DNA of 64,000 bases from Pseudazoarcus sp963975885 (GTDB lineage Bacteria; Pseudomonadota; Gammaproteobacteria; Burkholderiales; Rhodocyclaceae), in NCBI GenBank assembly GCA_963975885.1, contig CAXBIS010000014.1:30417-94416 (forward strand), in the 5' to 3' direction. The notes beneath the pieces were generated by a model, which had not been told where the DNA came from, did not search any database, and worked only from the letters and a program-made list of their open reading frames with translations. How positions within the stretch are numbered: position 1 is the first letter of the stretch; each line of letters starts with the position of its first letter. Of the stretch, positions 34,481 to 43,828 are shown one piece after another. A program made the position numbers and the translations under genes.

Positions 34481-35821
34481 TCAGTGCCCCGCGAGCGACT
34501 CGCCGCGACCCACCGCGTAATACATCAGGCCGGCTTCGCGCATCGTGCGCGGCTCGTACAGGTTGCGGCCATCGACGACCACAGGCCGTGCCAGCAGGGC
34601 GCGCAAACGCGCGAAGTCCGCGGCACGGAACGGCTTCCATTCGGTACAGATGACCAGCGCATCGGCGCCGTCGACCGCCGCATAGCGCTCGGACATCAGT
34701 TCCAGGTCGTCGCGCACGCCGTAGATGCGCGCGGTCTCGTCCATCGCCTGCGGGTCGAAGGCTCGCACACGCGCACCGGCCGCCCACAGCGCCTCCATCA
34801 GCACCCGGCTGGGCGCCTCGCGCATGTCGTCGGTATCGGGCTTGAAGGCCAGGCCCCATAACGCGATCGTGCGCCCAGCCAGATCGCCGTCGAAGACCTG
34901 CACGAGCCTGTCGAAGAGCACACGTTTCTGACGGTGATTGACGGACTCGACCGCGTCGAGCAGTTCGGCCTCGTAGCCGACCTCGCGCGCGGTGCGCGCG
35001 AGCGCCTGCACGTCCTTGGGAAAGCACGAACCGCCGTAGCCGCAACCCGGATAGATGAAGTGGTAGCCGATGCGCGGATCCGAACCGATGCCCAGACGCA
35101 CCTGCTCAATGTCCGCACCGAGGCGTTCGGCCAGGTTGGCGATCTCGTTCATGAAACTGATCTTGGTCGCGAGCATCGCGTTGGCCGCGTACTTGGTCAG
35201 TTCCGCCGCGCGCACATCCATGAACAGGATCTTGTCGCGGTTGCGGCTGTAGGGCGCGTAACACTCGCGCATGGCCGCGCGTACGCGCTCGGAATCGGTG
35301 CCGACGACGATGCGCGGACTCTTGGTGAAGTCCTCGATGGCCGCGCCTTCCTTGAGGAATTCGGGGTTGGAGCACACGTCGAAATCGATGCTCACATCGC
35401 GCGTGGCCAACTCGCGGGCAATCGCCTCCCCCACGCGCTCGGCCGTGCCCACGGGCACGGTCGACTTGTCGACGACGATCTTGTAGGCGTCCATGTGACG
35501 ACCGATGGTGCGCGCCACCGCAAGCACATACTGCAGATCGGCCGAACCATCCTCGTCCGGCGGCGTGCCCACCGCGATGAACTGCAACTCGCCGAAGGCC
35601 ACGGCGCGCGCCGCATCGGTGGTGAAGGCCAGCCGTCCCTCGGCGTAATTGCGCCGCACGACGGGCTCCAACCCGGGTTCGTAGATCGGGATCCTGCCGC
35701 GTTGCAGGGCCTCGATCTTGGCCGCGTCGACGTCGACACACATCACCTGATGGCCGACGTCGGCCAGACACGCACCGGTGACCAGGCCGACGTACCCCGT
35801 ACCGAAAACCGCAATCCGCAT
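34481..35821 (-). CDS. ugd: UDP-glucose 6-dehydrogenase
   Basis: This 446-residue NAD-dependent enzyme oxidises UDP-glucose to UDP-glucuronate for polysaccharide synthesis. It has an N-terminal Rossmann motif GTGYVGLVTG, the central Lys in AAELTKYAANAML, and the catalytic C266 in GYGGSCFPKD. The C-terminal domain has the LWGLAFKPDTDD motif. I chose the ATG at 35821 with GGAG 6 nt upstream; a GTG at 35836 is the alternative. It is divergent from argB and convergent with nudB. Confidence 0.95.
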   Translation of the reverse strand: MRIAVFGTGYVGLVTGACLADVGHQVMCVDVDAAKIEALQRGRIPIYEPGLEPVVRRNYAEGRLAFTTDAARAVAFGELQFIAVGTPPDEDGSADLQYVLAVARTIGRHMDAYKIVVDKSTVPVGTAERVGEAIARELATRDVSIDFDVCSNPEFLKEGAAIEDFTKSPRIVVGTDSERVRAAMRECYAPYSRNRDKILFMDVRAAELTKYAANAMLATKISFMNEIANLAERLGADIEQVRLGIGSDPRIGYHFIYPGCGYGGSCFPKDVQALARTAREVGYEAELLDAVESVNHRQKRVLFDRLVQVFDGDLAGRTIALWGLAFKPDTDDMREAPSRVLMEALWAAGARVRAFDPQAMDETARIYGVRDDLELMSERYAAVDGADALVICTEWKPFRAADFARLRALLARPVVVDGRNLYEPRTMREAGLMYYAVGRGESLAGH

Positions 35822-35974
35822 TCGTGCTCCGTTCACTGATGTCGCCGGTCGCCGCCGGCCGGCCGGTCATTGTCGCGCAGTATTCTTTCAGTCGCACGAC
35901 AGCGTGCGTTGGCGCATCGACCGCGGGAGGGCGAATCGCCTACAATCGGCGCGATCCCGAAAAGGAAGCCATCG

Positions 35975-36874
35975 ATGACCGAAAAAGCCACCCGTCAGGT
36001 CGCCCCCGCCCTGAAGGCCGAGATCCTCGCCGAAGCCCTGCCCTACATCCAGCGCTTCTTCGACAAGACCATCGTCATCAAGTACGGCGGTAACGCGATG
36101 ACCGACCCGCAGCTGAAGGACTGCTTTGCGCGCGACGTCGTGCTGCTCAAGCTCGTCGGCATGAATCCGGTGATCGTGCACGGCGGCGGACCGCAGATCG
36201 AGAATCTGCTCCAGCGCGTCGGCAAGAAGGGCGAGTTCATCCAGGGCATGCGCGTGACCGATGCCGAAACCATGGATCTGGTCGAGATGGTGCTCGGCGG
36301 CCAGGTCAACAAGGAAATCGTCAACCTGATCAACCAGCACGGCGGCAAGGCGGTGGGCCTGACCGGCAAGGACGCCGGTTTCATCCGCGCCAAAAAGCTG
36401 TTGATGCAGAAGAAGGACGCGCCGCCGGGCGACGTCATCGACGTCGGTCAGGTGGGACAGATCACCGGCATCGACCCCAGCCTGATCTCGTTTCTCGACA
36501 AGGGTGACTTCATCCCGGTGATCGCACCCATCGGCGTTGGCGAAGCCGGCGAGACCTACAACATCAATGCCGACGTGGTCGCCGGCAAGCTCGCCGAGAT
36601 CCTGCATGCCGAAAAACTCGTGCTGCTGACCAACACGCCGGGCGTGCTCGACGAGAACGGCAAGCTGCTCACGGGGCTCACCCCGCGCGAAATCGATGAA
36701 CTGGTGGACAACGGCACGCTCTCGGGCGGGATGCTGCCCAAGATCGGCTCGGCGCTGGATGCGGCACGCAGCGGGGTCAAGTCGGTGCACGTCATCGACG
36801 GGCGCGTCGAGCACTGCCTGTTGCTCGAGATCCTTACCGATCACGGCGTGGGCACGATGATCAAGAGCAAGTAG
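35975..36874 (+). CDS. argB: Acetylglutamate kinase
   Basis: This 299-residue amino-acid kinase phosphorylates N-acetylglutamate in arginine synthesis. Typical motifs are KTIVIKYGGNAM, VIVHGGGPQIENLL, NINADVVAGKLAE and LLTNTPGVLDENG. The N-terminal helix before KTIVIKYGG (about 30 residues) is the kind present in arginine-inhibited hexameric forms, so feedback inhibition is plausible. I chose the ATG at 35975 (AAGGAAG upstream) over the frame extending to 35870. argA lies 25 kb away in this window. Confidence 0.96.
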   Translation: MTEKATRQVAPALKAEILAEALPYIQRFFDKTIVIKYGGNAMTDPQLKDCFARDVVLLKLVGMNPVIVHGGGPQIENLLQRVGKKGEFIQGMRVTDAETMDLVEMVLGGQVNKEIVNLINQHGGKAVGLTGKDAGFIRAKKLLMQKKDAPPGDVIDVGQVGQITGIDPSLISFLDKGDFIPVIAPIGVGEAGETYNINADVVAGKLAEILHAEKLVLLTNTPGVLDENGKLLTGLTPREIDELVDNGTLSGGMLPKIGSALDAARSGVKSVHVIDGRVEHCLLLEILTDHGVGTMIKSK

Positions 36875-36895
36875 GGCGAGACACGCCCCAGAACC

Positions 36896-38803
36896 TCAGC
36901 CGCCGATCACGCCACGCTCGACGAGCAGCGCGACGATGCGCTCGGCGGCCTCGTCCTCGCCCAGCGTGGTGGTGTCGATGCGCAGCTCCGGCGCTTCGGG
37001 GGCCTCGTAGGGCGAATCGACGCCAGTGAAGTTCTTCAGTTCGCCGCGTCGGGCCTTGCCGTACAAGCCCTTGGGGTCGCGCTCTTCCGCACGGTGTAGC
37101 GGCGTGTCGACGAAGACCTCGAAGAACTCGCCCTCTTCGACGCGCGCACGCGCCAGACGCCGCTCGGCGCGGAACGGCGAGATGAAGGCGGTAATCACGA
37201 TCAGACCGGCGTCGACCATCAGGCGCGCGACCTCGGCGACACGGCGGATGTTCTCGACGCGGTCCGCGTCGGTAAAGCCCAGATCGCGATTGAGCCCGTG
37301 ACGCACATTGTCGCCGTCGAGCAGATAAGTGTGGCAGCCGCGCGCATGCAGGCGCTTCTCGACGAGGTTGGCGATGGTCGACTTGCCCGCGCCCGACAGG
37401 CCGGTGAACCACAGCACACAGGGCTTGTGCGTCTTCATCGCGGCGCGCGCGGCCTTGTCGACGTCGACAGGCTGCATGTGGATATTGTGCGCGCGGCGCA
37501 GCGCGAAGCGCAGCATGCCGGCGCCGACCGTATGGTTGGACAGGCGGTCGATGAGGATGAAGCCGCCGGTGTCGCGATTGACTTCGTAGGGGTCGAAAGC
37601 CACCGGCCGGTCAAGGCTCAGATTGCACTCGGCGATGCCGTTGAGTTCGAGCGTACGCGCCGCGTTGTGCTCGAGCGTGTTGACGTTGATCTGGTGCTTG
37701 ATCGCGGTGACCGTCGCGCTGACCGTGCGCGCGCCGATCTTGAGCTGATAAGGCCGCCCGGGGAGCATCGGCTCGTCGGCCATCCACACCAGCGTGCATT
37801 CGAACTGGTCGGCGACTTCCGCCGGCGCATCCGCCGCCGAGAGCATGTCGCCGCGCGAGACGTCGACCTCGTCGGCGAGCGTCAGCGTGACCGACTGGCC
37901 CGCCACCGCCTGCTCGAGATCGCCATCGCGCGTGACGATGCGCGTCACCGTACTCTCGCGCCCCGAGGGCTGGACGCGTACGCGATCCCCCGGACGCAGG
38001 ATGCCGCCAGCCAGCGTGCCGGCGAAACCGCGGAAATCCAGGTTCGGACGATTGACCCACTGCACCGGCATGCGCAGCGGCGCACGCTGCATGCGCTCGT
38101 CGTCGACCTCAACCGTCTCCAGCCAGCCCATCAGCGTGGTGCCGCGATACCACGGCATGGCCGCCGAGGGCTCGACGATGTTGTCGCCCGCAAGGGCCGA
38201 CATCGGAATGAACGTGACGCCCTGCAGACCGAGTTGCGCGGCGAACTCGCGGTAGTCGTCGACGGTGCGCGCGAACACCTGCTCGTCGTAACCGACCAGA
38301 TCCATCTTGTTGATGGCGACCACGACATGGCGGATGCCCAGCAGATTCACCAGATAGCTGTGGCGCCGAGTCTGCGTGAGCACGCCACGACGGGCGTCGA
38401 CCATCAGCACCGCGGCATCCGCCGTCGACGCGCCGGTGACCATGTTGCGCGTGTACTGCTCGTGACCGGGCGTGTCGGCGACGATGAACTTGCGCGTATC
38501 GGTCGAGAAGAAACGGTAGGCGACATCGATGGTGATGCCCTGCTCGCGCTCGGCCGCCAGCCCGTCGACGAGCAGCGCGAAGTCGATCGCGTCGCCCTGC
38601 GTGCCCCACTTCTTCGAGTCGGCCTCGACCGCGGCGAGCTGATCCTCGAAGAGCATCTTGGACTCGAACAGCAGTCGACCGATCAGCGTGCTCTTGCCGT
38701 CGTCTACGCTGCCGCAGGTGATGAAGCGCAACAGCCCCTTCTTCTCGTGCCTTTCCAGATATTGCTCGATGTCCGTGGCGATCAGATCGGAGACATGCGC
38801 CAT
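36896..38803 (-). CDS. cysNC: Sulfate adenylyltransferase subunit 1 / APS kinase fusion
   Basis: This 635-residue bifunctional protein has an N-terminal GTPase (CysN, about 1-440) that drives ATP sulfurylase and a C-terminal APS kinase (CysC, about 450-635) that makes PAPS. GTPase motifs are CGSVDDGKST, DTPGHEQYTRNM and NKMDLVGYD. The kinase P-loop is FTGLSGAGKST at about residues 463-473, followed by DGDNVRHGLNRDLGF. The gene follows cysD by 1 nt. PAPS output suggests sulfotransferase or PAPS-reductase use; CysQ nearby would recycle PAP. Confidence 0.97.
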   Translation of the reverse strand: MAHVSDLIATDIEQYLERHEKKGLLRFITCGSVDDGKSTLIGRLLFESKMLFEDQLAAVEADSKKWGTQGDAIDFALLVDGLAAEREQGITIDVAYRFFSTDTRKFIVADTPGHEQYTRNMVTGASTADAAVLMVDARRGVLTQTRRHSYLVNLLGIRHVVVAINKMDLVGYDEQVFARTVDDYREFAAQLGLQGVTFIPMSALAGDNIVEPSAAMPWYRGTTLMGWLETVEVDDERMQRAPLRMPVQWVNRPNLDFRGFAGTLAGGILRPGDRVRVQPSGRESTVTRIVTRDGDLEQAVAGQSVTLTLADEVDVSRGDMLSAADAPAEVADQFECTLVWMADEPMLPGRPYQLKIGARTVSATVTAIKHQINVNTLEHNAARTLELNGIAECNLSLDRPVAFDPYEVNRDTGGFILIDRLSNHTVGAGMLRFALRRAHNIHMQPVDVDKAARAAMKTHKPCVLWFTGLSGAGKSTIANLVEKRLHARGCHTYLLDGDNVRHGLNRDLGFTDADRVENIRRVAEVARLMVDAGLIVITAFISPFRAERRLARARVEEGEFFEVFVDTPLHRAEERDPKGLYGKARRGELKNFTGVDSPYEAPEAPELRIDTTTLGEDEAAERIVALLVERGVIGG

Positions 38804-38804
38804 G

Positions 38805-39704
38805 TCAAAAGTACCCCTCTTGCTTCTTCTTCTCCATCGATGCGGCCGAATCGTGGTCGATGACCCGCCCCTGGCGCTCGGAGGTGCGGGTGAGCAGCAT
38901 CTCCTGGATGATCGCGGTCAGCGTGTCGGCTTCGGACTCCACCGCGCCGGTCAGCGGGTAGCAGCCGAGCGTGCGGAATCGCACCTTCCTCATCATCGGG
39001 CGCTCGCCTGGGGCCAGCGGCATGCGCTCGTCGTCGACCATGATCAAGGTGCCGTCGCGCTCGACCACCGGGCGTTCGGCGGCGTAGTAGAGCGGTACGA
39101 TCGGGATGTTCTCGAGGTGGATGTACTGCCAGATGTCGAGCTCGGTCCAGTTCGAGATCGGAAACACGCGCATCGATTCGCCCTTGTGCTTGCGCGCGTT
39201 GTAGAGCTTCCACAGTTCGGGACGCTGGTTCTTCGGGTCCCAGCGATGCTGGGCGCTGCGAAACGAGAACACGCGCTCCTTGGCGCGACTCTTTTCCTCG
39301 TCGCGGCGCGCACCGCCGAAGGCGGCATCGAAACCGTACTTGTCGAGCGCCTGCTTGAGCCCCTCGGTCTTCATGATGTCGGTGTGGATGGCCGAGCCGT
39401 GCGTGAACGGATTGATGTCGCGCGCCACGCCCTCGGGATTGATGTGCACGATCAGTTCCATGCCGGACTCACGCGCCATGCGCTCGCGAAACGCGTACAT
39501 GTCGCGGAACTTCCAGCGGGTGTCGACGTGCAGCAACGGAAACGGCGGTACCGCCGGGTGGAAGGCCTTCATCGCCAGGTGCAGCATCACTGCACTGTCC
39601 TTGCCGATGGAATAGAGCATCACCGGCTTGTCGACCTCGGCGACCACCTCGCGCAGGATATGGATGCTCTCCGCTTCGAGGCGTTGCAGATGGGTCAGCG
39701 TCAT
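38805..39704 (-). CDS. cysD: Sulfate adenylyltransferase subunit 2
   Basis: This 299-residue catalytic subunit of ATP sulfurylase has the PP-loop motif SIGKDSAVM at residues 32-40 and the family blocks HVDTRWKFRDMYAFR and FGGARRDEEKSRAKER. It is the first gene of the leftward cysD-cysNC unit and diverges from cysQ with 98 nt between them. A Cys-regulator site could lie in this gap but none was recognised. Confidence 0.97.
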   Translation of the reverse strand: MTLTHLQRLEAESIHILREVVAEVDKPVMLYSIGKDSAVMLHLAMKAFHPAVPPFPLLHVDTRWKFRDMYAFRERMARESGMELIVHINPEGVARDINPFTHGSAIHTDIMKTEGLKQALDKYGFDAAFGGARRDEEKSRAKERVFSFRSAQHRWDPKNQRPELWKLYNARKHKGESMRVFPISNWTELDIWQYIHLENIPIVPLYYAAERPVVERDGTLIMVDDERMPLAPGERPMMRKVRFRTLGCYPLTGAVESEADTLTAIIQEMLLTRTSERQGRVIDHDSAASMEKKKQEGYF

Positions 39705-39759
39705 CAGGGGTTCCGTCCGTCGGGTCGGGGCGCCGCCAGGGCGGTGCCGGACAAGCCTC

Positions 39760-39765
39760 TATAAT
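39760..39765 (+). promoter_or_regulatory. Candidate -10 element of cysQ
   Basis: A perfect TATAAT lies 38 nt before the cysQ ATG in the cysD/cysQ divergent gap. The sequence 17 nt upstream is a poor -35, which would suit an activator-dependent promoter. By eye only. Confidence 0.35.
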
Positions 39766-39802
39766 AGCCGGCTTGTGAAGCAAGCTCGCCAGAAGGAAGC
39801 CG

Positions 39803-40582
39803 ATGCCGCTCGAACCCGAACAACGCCGTGCCCTGCTCGAACGTCTGCTGCCGGTGGCCCGTGACGCAGGCCGCGTGATCCTCGACGTTTACGGCACCGA
39901 CTTCGAGGTGCGCGGCAAGGAAGACGCCTCCCCCGTGACCGAAGCCGACGAGCGCGCCGAAGTCTTGATCGCGCAGGCACTCAAGAAGGTCGCCCCGGAT
40001 ATCCCGTTGGTGGCCGAAGAAGCGGTATCCGCCGGTCACATTCCGCAGGTCGGCACGCACTTCTGGCTGGTCGACCCGCTCGACGGCACGCGCGAGTTCA
40101 TCTCGCGCAACGGCGAATTCACCGTCAACATCGCGCTCGTCGAGAATGGCGAGCCCACGATCGGCGTGGTGTTCGCGCCGGCGCTCGACCGCCTGTTCGC
40201 CGGTGCGGCCGGCGTCGGAGCCTTCGTCGAGGACGCAGGAAAGCGACGCGCAATCGCCACGCGCGTCCCGCCCGCCGAGGGCCTGACGGTGGTGGCAAGT
40301 CGTTCACATGGGGATGCCGACGCGCTCGACGCTTTTCTGGACGGGCGCAGGGTCGCACAGCGCATCGGCGCGGGTTCGTCGCTCAAGCTGTGTCTGGTGG
40401 CGGCCGGAGAGGCCGATCTTTACCCGCGTCTGGGCCGCACCATGGAATGGGACATTGCAGCCGGACATGCGGTGCTCGCGGCCGCCGGCGGGTTTGTCGA
40501 CACGGTCGACGGCGACCCTCTGGGCTATGGCAAGCCGGGATTCGACAACCCGCATTTCGTTGCAGCGGGCCATCGGAACTGA
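39803..40582 (+). CDS. cysQ: 3'(2'),5'-bisphosphate nucleotidase CysQ
   Basis: This 259-residue Mg2+-dependent phosphatase of the inositol-monophosphatase superfamily hydrolyses PAP, the by-product of PAPS use. Metal-binding motifs are present: PVTEADERAE, VAEEAVSAG and WLVDPLDGTREFI, plus WDIAAGHAVLAAAGG near the C-terminus. Location next to cysD-cysNC supports CysQ over a generic IMPase. Confidence 0.93.
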   Translation: MPLEPEQRRALLERLLPVARDAGRVILDVYGTDFEVRGKEDASPVTEADERAEVLIAQALKKVAPDIPLVAEEAVSAGHIPQVGTHFWLVDPLDGTREFISRNGEFTVNIALVENGEPTIGVVFAPALDRLFAGAAGVGAFVEDAGKRRAIATRVPPAEGLTVVASRSHGDADALDAFLDGRRVAQRIGAGSSLKLCLVAAGEADLYPRLGRTMEWDIAAGHAVLAAAGGFVDTVDGDPLGYGKPGFDNPHFVAAGHRN

Positions 40583-40622
40583 ATCCGCGCCCGACCAACG
40601 AAACATCAAGGAACGACGGCGC

Positions 40623-40907
40623 TCAGCGCTTTGATAGACGCTCGACGAAATCGACGACAGTGCCAACGGTCTCGAACGAACTGCCGTCGACTTCGTCGTC
40701 GGGCACCTCGATGCCGAAGCGGATCTCGATCTCCTGAATGACCGCCAGCACTGCCATCGAATCGAGTTCGGGCACGCTGCCGAGCAACGGCGTCGAACGC
40801 TCGAAGGCCAGCCCTCGACCATCGAGCGCGAGAACCTCGTCAAGCAACTGCAGGACTGTGTGCTGCGTGTTCAAATAACCAGCCTCATCGTTGGCCGTCG
40901 GCTGCAC
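40623..40907 (-). CDS. Acyl carrier protein of exosortase-A-associated type
   Basis: This 94-residue acidic protein has the phosphopantetheine site Ser at about residue 50 in PELDSMAVL, flanked by helices typical of ACPs (VLQLLDEVLALDG; VIQEIEIRFGIEVPD). The start is taken as GTG at 40907 because no ATG is available; a TTG about 33 nt downstream is the alternative. It is divergent from the AMP ligase that it probably serves. Assignment to the exosortase-A-associated group rests on that neighbour. Confidence 0.8.
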   Translation of the reverse strand: MQPTANDEAGYLNTQHTVLQLLDEVLALDGRGLAFERSTPLLGSVPELDSMAVLAVIQEIEIRFGIEVPDDEVDGSSFETVGTVVDFVERLSKR

Positions 40908-40932
40908 GGGCGGCAGACGGCGAGTCGCGCAT

Positions 40933-40938
40933 TATACT
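40933..40938 (+). promoter_or_regulatory. Candidate -10 element of the AMP ligase gene
   Basis: TATACT lies 53 nt before the ligase ATG in the 83-nt divergent gap. No strong -35 was seen. Low confidence. Confidence 0.3.
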
Positions 40939-40990
40939 TGCACTCTCGCGTCCGACCGACGATCCGGTCACGCCTGCCTCACGGAGCCGC

Positions 40991-42580
40991 ATGAACAGCA
41001 CCACCTTGCTGCACGAACTGGTCCTCTCCGCAGCCCATCGCACGCCGGACGCAAACGCGCTGACTGCCGGCACACGCACGCTCGACTACGCCGAGCTCGC
41101 CACTTTGTGCCAGGGCGTGGCCGGCGGGCTAGCCAGCTTCGGACTGGCGCGCGGCGAGCGCGTCGCGATCTATCTGGACAAGCGACCAGAGTTCGTCGCC
41201 ACCGCATTTGGCACGACTGCCGCGGGCGGCACCTTCGTGCCGCTCAATCCGCTACTCAAGCCCGAGCAGGTCGGCCACATCCTGCGCGACTGCAACGTGC
41301 GCGTGCTGGTCACCAGCGCCGAGCGCCTTCCACTGCTCGATCGCACGCTGACGCGCTGCCACGACTTGCGCCAGATCGTGGTCACCGGGGAACTGGAAGA
41401 GCTGCCTCGCTTCGAGGGCACGACCACGCACCGCTGGGCCGAACTGCTGGACGCGCCAGCGCATCCGGGCAGCCGCGTGATCGACAGCGACATGGCGGCC
41501 ATTCTCTACACATCGGGCAGCACCGGACGCCCCAAAGGGGTGGTGCTCTCGCACCGCAACCTCGTTGCCGGCGCGCAGAGCGTGTCGCAGTATCTGGCCA
41601 ACCACGCCAACGACGTGTTGCTCGCAGCCCTTCCTCTTTCCTTCGATGCGGGCTTCTCGCAACTGACGACGGCCTTTCATTGCGGCGCGCGCGTGGTGCT
41701 GCTCAACTATCTGCTGCCGCGCGACGTGCTCAAGGCGGTGACGCGCGAACGCATCACCGGGCTGACCGCCGTACCCGCACTGTGGATCCAGCTCGCACGG
41801 CTGGACTGGCCCCAGGGCACGGACGAGCATCTGCGCTACATCGCCTCGACCGGCGGGCGCATGCCCTTCGACACGCTGCGCACGCTGCGTGCCAAGCTGC
41901 CGGCGACCCGCCCCTACCTGATGTACGGCCTGACCGAAGCCTTCCGCGCGACCTATCTGCCGCCCGAGGACATCGACGCGCGCCCCGGTTCGATCGGCAA
42001 GGCCATCCCCAACGCCGAGGTGCTGGTGCTGCGCGAGGATGGTTCCGAATGCGCGCCGCACGAGCCGGGCGAGCTCGTGCAGCGCGGCCCGCTGGTGGCG
42101 CTGGGCTACTGGAACGACGTGGAAAAGACGGCCGAGCGCTTTCGGGCACTGCCCGCCCATCTGTCGTGCCGTTGTGACGGGTTGGTACTACCCGAGATCG
42201 CCGTGTTCTCGGGTGACACGGTTCGGCGCGACGAGGATGGCTACCTGTATTTCATCGGCCGGCGCGACGAGATGATCAAGACCTCGGGCTATCGCGTCAG
42301 TCCAACCGAAATCGAGGAAGTCCTCTACGCCACGCGCATGGTCGGCGAATGCGTGGCTTTCGGCCTGCCCGACGCCAATCTTGGCCAGACCATCCACGCC
42401 GTCGTCACGCCGGCATGCGACACGGTCGACGTCGAGGCGCTGCTGACCGAATGCCGGGCACGCGTGCCGGCCTACATGGTGCCGGCGCACATCGAGGTGC
42501 GCAGCGGCCCGCTGCCGCGCAACGCCAATGGCAAGATCGACCGCAAGGCGCTCGCCGAGCGCGCCGGCGAGGAATCATGA
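40991..42580 (+). CDS. AMP-forming acyl-CoA ligase, exosortase-A-associated type
   Basis: This 529-residue ANL-superfamily enzyme activates a carboxylic acid as an acyl-adenylate and passes it to CoA or a carrier protein. Core motifs are AAILYTSGSTGRPKGVVLSH, the YGLTEAFRATYLP motif, the GRRDEMIKTSGYRVSPTEIE hinge and a C-terminal catalytic Lys in NANGKIDRKAL. The divergent ACP and the overlapping PLP decarboxylase match the trio found at exosortase-A/EPS loci of Betaproteobacteria. The substrate is unknown. Confidence 0.88.
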   Translation: MNSTTLLHELVLSAAHRTPDANALTAGTRTLDYAELATLCQGVAGGLASFGLARGERVAIYLDKRPEFVATAFGTTAAGGTFVPLNPLLKPEQVGHILRDCNVRVLVTSAERLPLLDRTLTRCHDLRQIVVTGELEELPRFEGTTTHRWAELLDAPAHPGSRVIDSDMAAILYTSGSTGRPKGVVLSHRNLVAGAQSVSQYLANHANDVLLAALPLSFDAGFSQLTTAFHCGARVVLLNYLLPRDVLKAVTRERITGLTAVPALWIQLARLDWPQGTDEHLRYIASTGGRMPFDTLRTLRAKLPATRPYLMYGLTEAFRATYLPPEDIDARPGSIGKAIPNAEVLVLREDGSECAPHEPGELVQRGPLVALGYWNDVEKTAERFRALPAHLSCRCDGLVLPEIAVFSGDTVRRDEDGYLYFIGRRDEMIKTSGYRVSPTEIEEVLYATRMVGECVAFGLPDANLGQTIHAVVTPACDTVDVEALLTECRARVPAYMVPAHIEVRSGPLPRNANGKIDRKALAERAGEES

Positions 42581-43824
42581 GCGAGACCGGCGCAAGACCC
42601 AGTCCCGTACACGCACCAATGGACCAGTTCGTCGTACGCGACGGAGAACTCGTCGTCGGCGGCATTTCCCTGAGCGAACTCGCAGTACGCGCCGGCGGAA
42701 CACCGTTCTTCGCTTACGATCGCGCCCTGCTTGATGCGCGCGCGAGCGAGTTGCGCAAGACCCTGCCCGCGCGCATCGAACTGCACTACGCCATCAAGGC
42801 CAACCCCCATCCCGAGCTGGTGCGCCACCTGGCCACTCGCGTCGACGGGCTGGACGTGGCCTCCGGCGGAGAACTCGCGCTGGCGCTGCAGACTGGCGCT
42901 AGCGCGGCCGCCATCAGCTTCGCCGGCCCGGGAAAGTCACGCGAGGAACTGGAACGTGCGGTCGAGGCCGGGGTGCTGCTCAATATCGAATCCCTGCGTG
43001 AGGCGCGCGAACTGGCCGACATCGGCACGCGCGACGGTCGAGCGGCGCGCGTGGCGGTGCGCGTCAATCCCGACTTCGAGCTCAAAAGTTCAGGCATGCG
43101 CATGGGCGGCGGCGCCAAGCCCTTCGGCGTCGATGCCGAGGCCGTCCCGGCGCTGCTCGACGAGATCGGCCAGATGGGGCTGGCCTTCGAGGGCTTCCAC
43201 ATTTTCGCCGGCTCGCAGAACCTGCGCGCCGATGCCATCGTCGAGGCGCAACGGCTGTCCTTCGCACTGGCCGTGCGCCTGGCCGAGCACGCCCCGGCAC
43301 CGGTGCGTGTGCTCAATCTGGGGGGCGGCTTCGGGATCCCGTACTTTCCCGGCGATAGCCGCCTCGATCTGGCGCCGATCGCCGACAATCTCGCGACGCT
43401 GCTCGATGAGGCGGACACGCGACTGCCCGGAGCCAGTCTCGCGCTCGAACTCGGCCGCTATCTGGTAGGCGAGGCTGGCGTGTATGTGTGCCGTGTTGTC
43501 GACCGCAAGGAATCACGCGGTCAGGTCTTTCTGGTGTGCGACGGGGGTCTCAACCACCATCTGGCGGCCTCGGGCAACTTCGGGCAGGTCATCCGCAAGA
43601 ACTTCCCGGTGGCCATCGGCAATCGCATGGACGCGCCGCGCACGCTGGTAGCCAACGTCGTCGGGCCGCTATGCACGCCACTCGATGTGCTCGCCGAGCG
43701 CATGGCGCTGGCCGACGCGCAGCCGGGGGATCTGGTGGTGGTCTTTCAGTCCGGCGCCTATGGCGCGAGCGCAAGCCCGCAGGCCTTTCTGGGGCATCCG
43801 CCGCCGACTGAAATCCTGGTGTGA
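42577..43824 (+). CDS. PLP-dependent decarboxylase, exosortase-A-associated type
   Basis: This 415-residue fold-type III enzyme resembles diaminopimelate and ornithine decarboxylases. The PLP Lys is K74 in LHYAIKANPHPELV. The Gly-rich phosphate loop LNLGGGFGIPYF and the C-terminal VVFQSGAYGASASP motif, where DAPDC-type enzymes have a Cys-Glu-Ser box, are visible. The ATG overlaps the ligase stop (ATGA), implying coupled function. The amino acid used is unknown; it may load an aminoacyl group onto the neighbouring carrier protein after decarboxylation. Confidence 0.87.
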   Translation: MSETGARPSPVHAPMDQFVVRDGELVVGGISLSELAVRAGGTPFFAYDRALLDARASELRKTLPARIELHYAIKANPHPELVRHLATRVDGLDVASGGELALALQTGASAAAISFAGPGKSREELERAVEAGVLLNIESLREARELADIGTRDGRAARVAVRVNPDFELKSSGMRMGGGAKPFGVDAEAVPALLDEIGQMGLAFEGFHIFAGSQNLRADAIVEAQRLSFALAVRLAEHAPAPVRVLNLGGGFGIPYFPGDSRLDLAPIADNLATLLDEADTRLPGASLALELGRYLVGEAGVYVCRVVDRKESRGQVFLVCDGGLNHHLAASGNFGQVIRKNFPVAIGNRMDAPRTLVANVVGPLCTPLDVLAERMALADAQPGDLVVVFQSGAYGASASPQAFLGHPPPTEILV

Positions 43825-43828
43825 GGGG

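Noticed and set aside
37298..38863. Long plus-strand frame over cysNC
   Set aside because: Antisense to a well-supported bifunctional gene; no recognisable motif.
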